Shown here piece after piece: positions 27,006 to 33,567 of a DNA stretch of 33,567 bases. Under the pieces are notes generated by a model. The model saw only the letters and a list, made by a program, of their open reading frames with translations. It did no database searches and was not told where the DNA came from. The position numbers and the translations under genes are program-made. The stretch's first letter is position 1. Each line of letters begins with the position of its first letter. Source of the DNA: an uncultured Bacteroidota bacterium (GTDB lineage Bacteria; Bacteroidota; Bacteroidia; Chitinophagales; Saprospiraceae); NCBI GenBank assembly GCA_937861115.1, contig CALMBD010000058.1, forward strand, positions 1-33,567. The letters are read 5' to 3'.

Positions 27006-27089
27006 TGCCCGGAATGGGACTCGAACCCATACGACCTCAACGGCCACAGGATTTTAAGTCCTGCGTGTCTACCATTCCACCACCCGGGC
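27006..27089 (-). tRNA. tRNA-Leu (anticodon TAA)
   Basis: An 84-base tRNA with a long variable arm, as expected for leucine. The acceptor stem GCCCGGG pairs with TCCGGGC (one G-U), the anticodon stem CAGGA/TCCTG holds the loop CTTAAAA with anticodon TAA, and the T-arm is GGGTTCGAGTCCC. The discriminator base is A. CCA is not encoded. Confidence 0.95.
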
Positions 27090-27097
27090 AGCGGCTA

Positions 27098-27105
27098 CAA
27101 AGTTA
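27098..27105 (-). promoter_or_regulatory. Minus-7 box directly before tRNA-Leu
   Basis: TAACTTTG on the minus strand matches TAnnTTTG and lies 8 bases before the mature 5' end of tRNA-Leu, so transcription would start almost at the tRNA itself. No TTTG is found 21 bases upstream; that position is taken by the hairpin 27121-27144. Confidence 0.45.
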
Positions 27106-27113
27106 GCGGTAAA

Positions 27114-27144
27114 AATAAAAAAACCCCGCGTGAACGCGAGGTTT
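27114..27144 (-). terminator. Terminator of tRNA-Gly
   Basis: The 10-base arms 27121-27130 and 27135-27144 (one G-U pair) have a four-base loop and are followed on the minus strand by a long T-rich tract. It lies 7 bases after the end of tRNA-Gly and before tRNA-Leu. Confidence 0.75.
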
Positions 27145-27150
27145 CTTTTG

Positions 27151-27223
27151 AGCGGAAAACGAGACTCGAACTCGCGACCTCAACCTTGGCAAGGTTGCGC
27201 TCTACCAACTGAGCTACTTCCGC
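27151..27223 (-). tRNA. tRNA-Gly (anticodon GCC)
   Basis: A 73-base tRNA. The acceptor stem is GCGGAAG with TTTCCGC (one G-U), the D-arm begins TAGCTCAGTTGGTAGAGC, the anticodon stem CAACC/GGTTG encloses TTGCCAA with anticodon GCC, and the T-arm is GCGAGTTCGAGTCTCGT. CCA is not encoded. Confidence 0.95.
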
Positions 27224-27266
27224 ATTTTGTGCTTGCCGGAACCATTGTTCCTGCGTTTAGCGGGTG

Positions 27267-27299
27267 CAAAGATAAGACCGTCCTTTTCAGGCAGACAAA
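27267..27299 (-). promoter_or_regulatory. Bacteroidota-type promoter of the tRNA genes
   Basis: On the minus strand TTTG (27296-27299) is followed after exactly 21 bases by TATCTTTG (27267-27274), a full match to TTTG-N21-TAnnTTTG. The expected start near 27260 leaves a leader of about 37 bases before tRNA-Gly. Confidence 0.75.
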
Positions 27300-27371
27300 T
27301 ATTTTTCAAAAAAAATTTACACCTGGCCATATTTTTAGAAAACGAGTCGATTTTGGCTCGTAACGGCAGGA

Positions 27372-29465
27372 TTAAACGGGGGTTCCGGCAATCTGGCCGG
27401 CTTCCTGGGCGGCATCGACCATGCGTTTGTAGTAGAAGTAGGTCTCCAGTTGTGTCCGAACCGGAATATCCGTGCTCACGCGCCGGTATTCATTCTGGTC
27501 GTAGCGATCTATGATCCGTGCCTTCACATTGTCGTTCAGTTGCAGGTCGAGTAAGTCCATGATCTCCTGTTTAAGATCCGGATCATACACCGGGAACGTG
27601 GTCTCGATGCGATAGCTCAGGTTGCGCTCCATCCAGTCGGCACTACTCAGGAAAATCCTTTCCTTGCCGCCATTGTGGAACACAAATATCCGGGCATGTT
27701 CGAGGAATCGATCGACGATACTGATGATCTCGATATTTTCACTTACGCCTTTTAGTCCGGGCACCAGGCAGCAAATACCCCTGACGATCAGTTTGATCTT
27801 CACACCGGCTTTGGACGCTTCGTACAATTTGGCGATGATGGCCTTGTCTTCCAGGCTGTTGATCTTCAGCGTCATGCCGGAAGGCTTTTTGCGTTTGGCA
27901 GCCTCTATTTCATGATCGATCAGCCGGTACAATGCCGGACGGAGGTTGAACTTGCCCACCAGCAGGTGTTCGAATTCTTCTTTTGGCGGCTTGATGTTTT
28001 CCAGAAACGAGAATACATTGCTCACTTCCACCGTAAGGCGCGGGTCGGCGGTGAACAGCCCCAGATCGGTGTAAATTTTTGCGGTTTCTTCATGGAAGTT
28101 GCCGGTGCCGAGGTAGGTGTACAGTTGGGGTTTGCCGTTCTCGACACGGCGTACCAGGGCGAGTTTGGAGTGCACCTTAACCCCCGGAAAGGAATAGTGT
28201 ACCCGGACCCCGGCGCGTTCGAGCCGCTCGCCCCATTCGAGGTTGGCCGCTTCGTCGAACCGGGCCTTGATCTCGACAAACGCAGATACCTGTTTTCCCC
28301 GTTGGACGGCGTGCATCAGGGCTTCGAGTATCTTGCTGTGCCGGGCCACACGATACTGTATAACTTTGATGTGGGTCACGTTGGGGTCTTCCGCGGCCTT
28401 TTCAAAAAAATTGACGACCGATTGATAGGAGTGATACGGGAAATGCAGCATCTGGTCCTTTCCCCGGATGATCTCAAAGGGATCCTCCGCATTGTGCAAA
28501 TGCGTGTGCGGCAGCGGGGGCAGCGGCTTGTATTTCAGGTGCGACATTCCAAAATCCGGAAATTTAAAGAAGTCGAAGTTGTTGTGGTAACGACCTTCCG
28601 GCAGGATGTCGTTTTTGCCCAGATCGAAGGTGTCCTGCAGGTAATCGAGCAGATGGCCGGGCATTTCCCGGTCGTAGACAAAGCGGCTGGCGGGTCCGAC
28701 CTGCCGTTTTTGCAGACTGGATTTGATCTTCTGCACCAGATCGCCGGAATATTCGTCGTCGATATAGAGTTCGGCGTCGCGGGTCAGTTTGATCGAGTAG
28801 GTATCCTGTATTTCATACCCGGGAAACAGCCAGGAAATCGAGTTTCGCACAATGTCGTCGAGCATGATGACATCCTGGCGGTCGCCGGTGGAAGGCAACT
28901 TGATGAAACGGGGCAACTGGTCGGAGGGTATTTTGACCAGGGCGTATTCGCTGTCGCTGAGCGGTTTTTTCTTTTGCCGGAGGTGTACGGCGAGATACAG
29001 GTTGGCGTTTGCCAGGAAGGGCCGGATGCGGCGTTTTACCAGCAATACCGGCATGACGAACGGCAACAGGTTGTTGTGGAAGTAGTTCTCCACAAACTCC
29101 TTCTGGCGTTCGTTCAGATCGAGCCTTCGGAGCAGGAATATATGGTGCTTGCGCAATTCGGGCACGATCTGCTGCTCGAAGGTGGCCGCAAATTCTTCCT
29201 GCTGGTGGTTGACGATCTTGTGTATCTCCTTCAACAGGGTACTCGGATCGAAATCCAGTTGGGCCTTGGTCTTTTTGCCCACCTTTTTCAACTTGCGAAT
29301 GCCGGCTACGCGAATGCGAAAAAACTCATCCAGATTGGAAGAGTAGATCGCCAGGAATTTCAGGCGCTCCAACAGCGGTACGGCCGGGTCTTTAGCCTCC
29401 TGTAATACGCGGTAGTTGAAGGACAGCCAGGAAATATCGCGGTGAATGAGCGGCAGGGTGTTCAT
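27372..29465 (-). CDS. ppk1: Polyphosphate kinase 1
   Basis: A 697-residue enzyme that reversibly forms polyphosphate from ATP. All four family domains are present: the N-terminal domain (IHRDISWLSFNYRVLQEA, 7-24; FLAIYSSNLDEFFRIRVAG, 37-55), the head domain (about 110-310), and two C-terminal PLD-like catalytic domains. The autophosphorylated histidine is H432 in KVHSKLALVRR and the second conserved one is H590 in EHARIFVFHNGG, almost the same numbering as E. coli H435 and H592. GTGNFHEETAKIYTDLGLFT (453-472) is also diagnostic. The length is typical. It stands alone, with a weak CACTTTTG box (29527-29534) upstream; no exopolyphosphatase gene is adjacent. Confidence 0.97.
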   Translation of the reverse strand: MNTLPLIHRDISWLSFNYRVLQEAKDPAVPLLERLKFLAIYSSNLDEFFRIRVAGIRKLKKVGKKTKAQLDFDPSTLLKEIHKIVNHQQEEFAATFEQQIVPELRKHHIFLLRRLDLNERQKEFVENYFHNNLLPFVMPVLLVKRRIRPFLANANLYLAVHLRQKKKPLSDSEYALVKIPSDQLPRFIKLPSTGDRQDVIMLDDIVRNSISWLFPGYEIQDTYSIKLTRDAELYIDDEYSGDLVQKIKSSLQKRQVGPASRFVYDREMPGHLLDYLQDTFDLGKNDILPEGRYHNNFDFFKFPDFGMSHLKYKPLPPLPHTHLHNAEDPFEIIRGKDQMLHFPYHSYQSVVNFFEKAAEDPNVTHIKVIQYRVARHSKILEALMHAVQRGKQVSAFVEIKARFDEAANLEWGERLERAGVRVHYSFPGVKVHSKLALVRRVENGKPQLYTYLGTGNFHEETAKIYTDLGLFTADPRLTVEVSNVFSFLENIKPPKEEFEHLLVGKFNLRPALYRLIDHEIEAAKRKKPSGMTLKINSLEDKAIIAKLYEASKAGVKIKLIVRGICCLVPGLKGVSENIEIISIVDRFLEHARIFVFHNGGKERIFLSSADWMERNLSYRIETTFPVYDPDLKQEIMDLLDLQLNDNVKARIIDRYDQNEYRRVSTDIPVRTQLETYFYYKRMVDAAQEAGQIAGTPV

Positions 29466-29526
29466 GATGAATACGGGTAATGCAAAAAGGAATAATGAAG
29501 GGTGTTTACGGGTTACTGATGTGGCA

Positions 29527-29534
29527 CAAAAGTG
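29527..29534 (-). promoter_or_regulatory. Possible minus-7 box of ppk1
   Basis: CACTTTTG on the minus strand differs from TAnnTTTG at the first base only. It lies about 62 bases upstream of the ppk1 start. There is no clear upstream TTTG element. Confidence 0.3.
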
Positions 29535-29610
29535 CGGTTTTCAGGCGAATTAAAGCAGTCGACCTGTAAAAACAATACCATACATGCAAGAAACTTAACA
29601 GCGGTATTGT

Positions 29611-30519
29611 TCAGAACAGGGTTCCCTGCTGCCCGCCTGCCGGTTTTGGGCCGCGCAATTGTGCTTCCGGTATTTGGGCCTTAAATGCCTCTGCTGTATA
29701 CGCTGCCAGTTCGGGCGCCAGCAGGTTGTCGGGTTCGTGGGTAAAAAAGTACAATTCCCGGAGCCCCCCGGCTGTCCAGCCTTTGGCACGTCGACTCCAG
29801 TCTTCAATCCTGGTGTAGTCCGTGGGGTGCAGGGCGTTCCCGACAAATCGGATCAGTACCCGGGCGCCGGTCAGGCGCATATGGCAAACGTCGCGGCGAC
29901 CGGCCACATCGGTTATGACTGTTGCGACATGGTGTTGTTGAAGGAGTTGAAAATAATCCTCTGCCTGAACGGTGGGCTGAAAAAACGACTCGTGCCGGAC
30001 TTCCACAGCAAGCGGTACGGACGCCGGGAACTGCTCCAGGAAACGCGCCAGCAGGTTGATGTCCCGGACGCTGAAGTAAGGCGGCAATTGCAGGAAACAG
30101 CACCCGAGTTTTTCTTCGAGGCCTGCGATCACGTTGCAAAACACCGCGATCTGCCTGCCCGAAAGCCCGAGATCGCGCGCATGGCTGATGGTTTGGGGTA
30201 TTTTCGGGCAAAAACGAAAATCGCCGGGTGTTTCTTCCCGCCACCGCGCCACGGTAGCCTCATCGGGAATCCGGTAGTGGGTGGTATTGTGTTCAATCGT
30301 ATTGAATTGTTTCCCGTATTGGGCAAGGAAATCCTTCTCTTTTGTCCCGGCGGGGTACCATTTGCCCACCCAGGCTTTCATATTGTACCCCGTAGCGCCT
30401 ATATAAAGCGTCGGCGTCGTAACCGTTGGCAGCGCTGCCAGCAGGGTTTCGTTCTGCGGCGGATCGGCCCGCAACGCAAAATCAACACCTTCCACCGTGG
30501 GTAGTTTGCCAAAGTCCAT
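29611..30519 (-). CDS. DUF72 (YecE-like) family protein
   Basis: A 302-residue soluble protein with a TIM-barrel fold expected from the DUF72/YecE family. Signature segments are LYIGATGYNMKAWVGKWYPAGTKEKDFLAQYGKQFNTIEHNTTHYRIP in pieces from residue 38, FRFCPKIPQTISHARDL, LLARFLEQFP, LAVEVRHESFF and the late strand LRELYFFTHEPDNLLAPELA. The biochemical role of the family is unsettled. It has about 35 extra N-terminal residues before the core, which could mean a later start, but no better Met is evident. It is transcribed divergently from the YCII lipoprotein gene. Confidence 0.93.
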   Translation of the reverse strand: MDFGKLPTVEGVDFALRADPPQNETLLAALPTVTTPTLYIGATGYNMKAWVGKWYPAGTKEKDFLAQYGKQFNTIEHNTTHYRIPDEATVARWREETPGDFRFCPKIPQTISHARDLGLSGRQIAVFCNVIAGLEEKLGCCFLQLPPYFSVRDINLLARFLEQFPASVPLAVEVRHESFFQPTVQAEDYFQLLQQHHVATVITDVAGRRDVCHMRLTGARVLIRFVGNALHPTDYTRIEDWSRRAKGWTAGGLRELYFFTHEPDNLLAPELAAYTAEAFKAQIPEAQLRGPKPAGGQQGTLF

Positions 30520-30537
30520 TTGAAAGAGATACTTTTG
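30505..30537 (+). promoter_or_regulatory. Bacteroidota-type promoter of the YCII lipoprotein gene
   Basis: TTTG (30505-30508), a 21-base spacer and TACTTTTG (30530-30537) exactly match TTTG-N21-TAnnTTTG. The start of transcription near 30544 lies after the upstream ATG at 30520, which rules that ATG out and supports ATG 30595. Confidence 0.7.
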
Positions 30538-30594
30538 GGTACCGGCTCAAAGGTAATGTCCGCTGTTGAATTGATCATTTACCCAACCATAGCT

Positions 30595-31107
30595 ATGAAA
30601 TCGATTCCTTATTTCATTTTCGCCTGTTTCTGCTTCACGGGCTGCATCCAAACCGAAAGCAACACCCCGCAAACGGCAGCCACCGGCCCCGACCTGTTTG
30701 CGCTAATCACTGAACCAAATGTCTCTTACGACTCGACCCTGGCAACAAAACTCCGGGCCGACGAATACGGGATGGCCCAATACGTCATGGCTTTCCTGAA
30801 AGCCGGTCCCAACCGCAGCCAGGATTCCCTCACAGCGGCCAACCTCCAAAAAGCACACCTGGCCAATATTACCAGAATGGCTGATGAAGGCAAACTGGTG
30901 CTGGCCGGACCGTTCATGGACGACGGCGAGGTGCGCGGTATCTATATCTTCAAGGTAAAAACGGTGGAGGAAGCGCGTGCGCTGACCGCCACTGACCCGG
31001 CCATCCAGGCCGGTCGCCTTGTCATGGAACTGCATCCGTGGTATGGATCCGCGGTGTTGCCGCTCATTGTGCCGCTGCACCACCGAGTGGCAAAAACAAA
31101 GATTTAA
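30595..31107 (+). CDS. YCII-domain lipoprotein
   Basis: A 170-residue predicted lipoprotein. The start at ATG 30595 gives a signal peptide ending in the lipobox FTGC (C17); the in-frame ATG at 30520 lies upstream of the transcription start and is rejected. The mature part carries a YCII-like ferredoxin-fold domain: YVMAFLKAGPNRSQDS, LQKAHLANITRMADEGKLVLAGPFMDDGEVRGIYIFK in pieces, and AIQAGRLVMELHPWYG, with the family's conserved His in QKAHLANI and the GPF turn. YCII proteins are usually small cytoplasmic enzymes or domains, so an exported lipid-anchored version is unusual. A strong promoter of its own precedes it and a large inverted repeat follows its stop by 9 bases. Confidence 0.87.
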   Translation: MKSIPYFIFACFCFTGCIQTESNTPQTAATGPDLFALITEPNVSYDSTLATKLRADEYGMAQYVMAFLKAGPNRSQDSLTAANLQKAHLANITRMADEGKLVLAGPFMDDGEVRGIYIFKVKTVEEARALTATDPAIQAGRLVMELHPWYGSAVLPLIVPLHHRVAKTKI

Positions 31108-31116
31108 GGAAGGTAT

Positions 31117-31294
31117 CCTGGTGGTGGCACACATGAGTCACGCGAATCAGGGGTTGAAAATAAGCGAGAATTGGTTTTCAGCCTTTTAGACCTATAAGGT
31201 TTGCCAAACCTTATAGGTCTCGTGCCTAAATGTTCGATTTTCAAAGTCCAAAATCAACCCCTGATTCGCGTGACTCATGTGTGCCACCACCAGG
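31117..31294. repeat. Nested inverted repeat with 41-base perfect arms, MITE-like
   Basis: Outer arms at 31117-31157 and 31254-31294 are exact reverse complements over 41 bases. Inside lies a second perfect inverted repeat, 31188-31203 with 31205-31220 (16 bases each). The two arms are flanked by TAT on each side, which could be a 3-base target duplication. No gene is inside. It occupies most of the 313-base gap 31108-31420 between two convergent genes and may also end both transcripts. The rest of the gap (31295-31420) shows nothing recognisable. Confidence 0.85.
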
Positions 31295-31420
31295 TATTTT
31301 GTTGCCAAACTATATTTGGATCGACAAAGGGCAAAACGACTTATGATACACGCTTACTAAACCCTTATCGCCTTGGGCATCCGATCAGGCTCATTGCCTG
31401 TGGCACACCACCCGATACGC

Positions 31421-33097
31421 CTACTGCCTTACCATTCCAACAGCCTTGTCTTTCGGCCGTTTGATCGAGTAGGTGAACCGGACCTTTTTCGTTTGACCTG
31501 CCGGCACAACAACCTGCCATTCCAGTTTGCCGAAGTCGGCGTTGTACTTGGCGCCGCCTGTTTCTTCCAGTTCCACAACGATCTCTTTTTGTTTGGAGAC
31601 CGGAATCTGGTCAAGCACATCTACCGTTACGGGTGTCGATTTATTGTTTTTAATGGCGATCTCGTAGGTATAGGTTTCTTTGATCGTGGAGCCGAAAATT
31701 TTCTTCCGCTCGGTAAAATCCTGCGGTTGTACCCGTTTGATGGTGATCTGCTCATCGCGGCCGAGAGAAAGCAGAAGAGTGTCGGCGGCCACCTGCGGGT
31801 TGATATACGCCTGACCGATATAGGTATCCTGGAAAAACAGATTGGCCATCCCCGGGAGGAGGTTGTATTTGCCGTAATCGGCCAGTTTGGCCAGCAGGAA
31901 CACCGTAGGCTCCAGTTTGGGCACGGAATGGTACTCGTATGCCGCCGGCATGTCTTTTTCGTCTACCTGGATGATATTCTCCTTGCCGTCGGCGAGTATA
32001 TCCTGCGGTTTGGTGACGTCGAAGGTTACATTGAAGTCGCCGGTATTTTCAAACATGGCATTCAGTACGCCGAGATCATCTGCCGCAATGGGATTTGCAA
32101 GTTCCGCACTGCGCGACCCTCGTATGTTAACAGCCCCGCCATCAATCTGCTGCACCTGTTCCATCTGGTAAATGTTGGTCGCCTGGGCATTGATATCCTG
32201 TTTCTGGTAATAGGCTACCACCGGGCGGAAGTCGACAAAAACGGGATTCAGGATAGGGCGGTCGTTGTTGGACAAAGGGCTGGCGGTCGACAGGTGCAGG
32301 ATCACTCCTTTCCAGTCAAAGCCCGACATGTTGGACACATTGGCCTTGTAAACGAGTTGCAACGGTTTATCCAGCCCCTCGGATCGGAGGTCGTACAAGG
32401 GCGTCCAGCCTGCCTGTGTGACCAGGTAAGTGCAGGTAATCTCGACCGACTGGGCGCTTGCGGCGTCAATTTTCATCACCACCTCGCCGGTCTGGTTGAC
32501 AGTATTGGGCTGCAGGCGTTGCAGGTCGGCCTGCATATTCTTGTAGGTCTCATTGATTTTCCGCTCCCTGATCGCTATCTGAAGCAGGCGATCCTTGATG
32601 CCCATCAGTTGTTGTCGGTAGAAAGCGGTCAGTTCCCGAAGTTCTGCCACTGTAAGCGTCGTTCGGGTATTCGGATCGGTTGTAGTCAGGCCGATCTGGC
32701 CCATTTTGCTGTCAATCAGGGCCTTTTCCCCGTTCAGCACCTCCCGTTCGTCACGGATGCGGGTAAATTCGTCGCCGAGCAGCAGCAGCGAGTCTCGCAA
32801 CACGGGCGCGCGCGGGTGCTCCGGTCCGGCGCCCGGTGTTTTCAGGCTGAATACAGCGGAGAGCAGCGTCGCCGTGCCTTTGATTTTGACCTGCAGGCTG
32901 TTGGCGTTGAAATAGGGCGACAGGTTTTCAAAAATGACCTCCGATTTGCCGGCGGGTATTTTCACCGTCGCCACACTGCTGAGTTTGGCGCCGCTGCGGT
33001 ATACGGTGACTTCCGAAATAACGGGTGTGACCCCCGGGTTGGCAAAAAGATGAAAAGAAAGGAGGAAAAAGAGGAAGGTTGAGCCAATGGTACGCAT
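31421..33097 (-). CDS. Secreted DUF4139/MuiA-like protein
   Basis: A 558-residue protein counted from ATG 33097, which gives a clear signal peptide (MRTIGSTFLFFLLSFHLFAN); the frame runs upstream to 33274 but into sequence overlapping the next gene. The N-terminal domain (VISEVTVYRSGAKLSSVATVKIPAGKSEVIFENLSPYF in pieces, 25-65) is DUF4140-like. A coiled-coil stretch follows (about 95-185, rich in E, K, R, Q and L), and then the beta-rich DUF4139 domain (LVTQAGWTPLYDLRSEG, VSNMSGFDWKGVILHLSTA, and KKVRFTYSIKRPKDK near the end). Relatives are called mucoidy inhibitor MuiA-like, but their biochemical function is unproven. The protein should be periplasmic or outer-membrane associated. Confidence 0.9.
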   Translation of the reverse strand: MRTIGSTFLFFLLSFHLFANPGVTPVISEVTVYRSGAKLSSVATVKIPAGKSEVIFENLSPYFNANSLQVKIKGTATLLSAVFSLKTPGAGPEHPRAPVLRDSLLLLGDEFTRIRDEREVLNGEKALIDSKMGQIGLTTTDPNTRTTLTVAELRELTAFYRQQLMGIKDRLLQIAIRERKINETYKNMQADLQRLQPNTVNQTGEVVMKIDAASAQSVEITCTYLVTQAGWTPLYDLRSEGLDKPLQLVYKANVSNMSGFDWKGVILHLSTASPLSNNDRPILNPVFVDFRPVVAYYQKQDINAQATNIYQMEQVQQIDGGAVNIRGSRSAELANPIAADDLGVLNAMFENTGDFNVTFDVTKPQDILADGKENIIQVDEKDMPAAYEYHSVPKLEPTVFLLAKLADYGKYNLLPGMANLFFQDTYIGQAYINPQVAADTLLLSLGRDEQITIKRVQPQDFTERKKIFGSTIKETYTYEIAIKNNKSTPVTVDVLDQIPVSKQKEIVVELEETGGAKYNADFGKLEWQVVVPAGQTKKVRFTYSIKRPKDKAVGMVRQ

Positions 33098-33186
33098 GGT
33101 TTTGTGCTTTTTGTGAAGGAGATGTGGGTAGGATGCACGGTTTTCACAAAATGCATAAACCAGGACAGGATTCAGGGTTAGACAAG

Positions 33187-33528
33187 TTATTTTGCAAGGC
33201 CGCGCCATTTTTCTTCGAGTTTGGCTAGACGGACATGTCCTTGGTCGGCATTGAGGAAGGTTTCGTCTGGCCACTCTCCGGTTATTTCTGTCATATGGTT
33301 TTCAAGGTAATTAATAAACTTATTTTGAAAGTACGGAATCAATTTGAAATATAAGTTATAAATTTCTTCTCGTGTGCTTTTTATTTTTGAATACTGCTTA
33401 TTAAAAAAAATATAATTATTGATGAAGTCGTATATTTCTTTAATGACAAAAAATATAGAAAATAAAATTAATATGCCGAATACTATTAGCATAATGTTTT
33501 TTAAAAAAATAAGTATTCTGCCAATCAT
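33187..33528 (-). CDS. Small single-helix membrane protein of unknown function
   Basis: A 113-residue protein, not recognised. Residues about 7-32 (IFLKNIMLIVFGILILFSIFFVIKEI) form one strong membrane helix, followed by a charged helical tail that may form a short coiled coil and ends GHVRLAKLEEKWRGLAK. The 5' half of the gene is very AT-rich while the 3' part is GC-richer, like the preceding gene. The start at 33528 is followed upstream by only 39 bases before the window ends, so its neighbours are unseen. It may be the first gene of another accessory region. Confidence 0.6.
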   Translation of the reverse strand: MIGRILIFLKNIMLIVFGILILFSIFFVIKEIYDFINNYIFFNKQYSKIKSTREEIYNLYFKLIPYFQNKFINYLENHMTEITGEWPDETFLNADQGHVRLAKLEEKWRGLAK

Positions 33529-33567
33529 TCCTTGGTTATTATATCCTGCAAAGATAAAAAATATAAA

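Noticed and set aside
26949-27363. Two short plus-strand frames with peptides such as GKRDSNSRP and [12 protein letters not shown]
   Set aside because: These are the familiar false translations of the reverse strand of tRNA genes.
27912-29405. 497-codon plus-strand open frame opposite ppk1
   Set aside because: It mirrors conserved PPK1 codons, has no recognisable domain, and lacks a promoter or start signal.
31373-33082. 569-codon plus-strand open frame opposite the DUF4139 gene
   Set aside because: It is antisense to a well-supported secreted protein and shows no domain.

Overview
The window looks like a chromosome segment of a Bacteroidota bacterium, probably from the Saprospiria/Chitinophagia side (Haliscomenobacter- or Lewinella-like); the rank below phylum is inference. 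Support comes from three large secreted proteins with type IX secretion (T9SS) or gliding-type C-terminal domains, an atpD-atpC pair away from other ATP synthase genes, a short epsilon subunit without its helical domain, and promoters of the Bacteroidota type (TTTG, about 21 bases, TAnnTTTG). The clearest of these lie ahead of two tRNA genes and a lipoprotein gene. Most of the window is GC-rich.

Region 1 (1 to about 4240) is different: AT-rich, with four genes all on the minus strand, separated by imperfect GC-rich hairpins. In transcription order they encode a RelA/SpoT-type nucleotidyltransferase with a C-terminal HEPN-like RNxxxH motif, a TIGR02391-type HEPN protein, a phospholipase D-family (HKD) protein fused to an Hsp70/DnaK substrate-binding domain, and a small protein with an RNxxH (HEPN-like) motif. 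Domain content, composition and hairpin-bounded layout suggest a horizontally acquired accessory island, possibly a conflict or defence module. The PLD-Hsp70 fusion with its HEPN partner is the best candidate for an undescribed system here.

Region 2 (4.4-13.4 kb) holds a vSGLT-like sodium/sugar symporter, an unrecognised helical protein, a GT39-like membrane glycosyltransferase, a large T9SS cargo protein and a DoxX-like membrane protein.

Region 3 (13.4-20.6 kb) is housekeeping: atpD-atpC, a MltD-like lytic transglycosylase with LysM, a LytTR response regulator, ftsY and a PBP4-type peptidase. The last two are 6 bases apart and probably co-transcribed, linking membrane-protein targeting and cell-wall maturation genes.

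Region 4 (20.6-33.6 kb) contains a secreted propeller/PKD protein with a gliding-type C-terminus, a secreted parallel beta-helix protein with internal repeats, a GNAT acetyltransferase, an NTF2-like secreted protein, tRNA-Leu and tRNA-Gly, ppk1, a DUF72 protein, a YCII-domain lipoprotein, a striking nested inverted repeat (41-base perfect arms), a DUF4139/MuiA-like secreted protein, and a small membrane protein whose AT-rich 5' half may mark the start of another accessory region.
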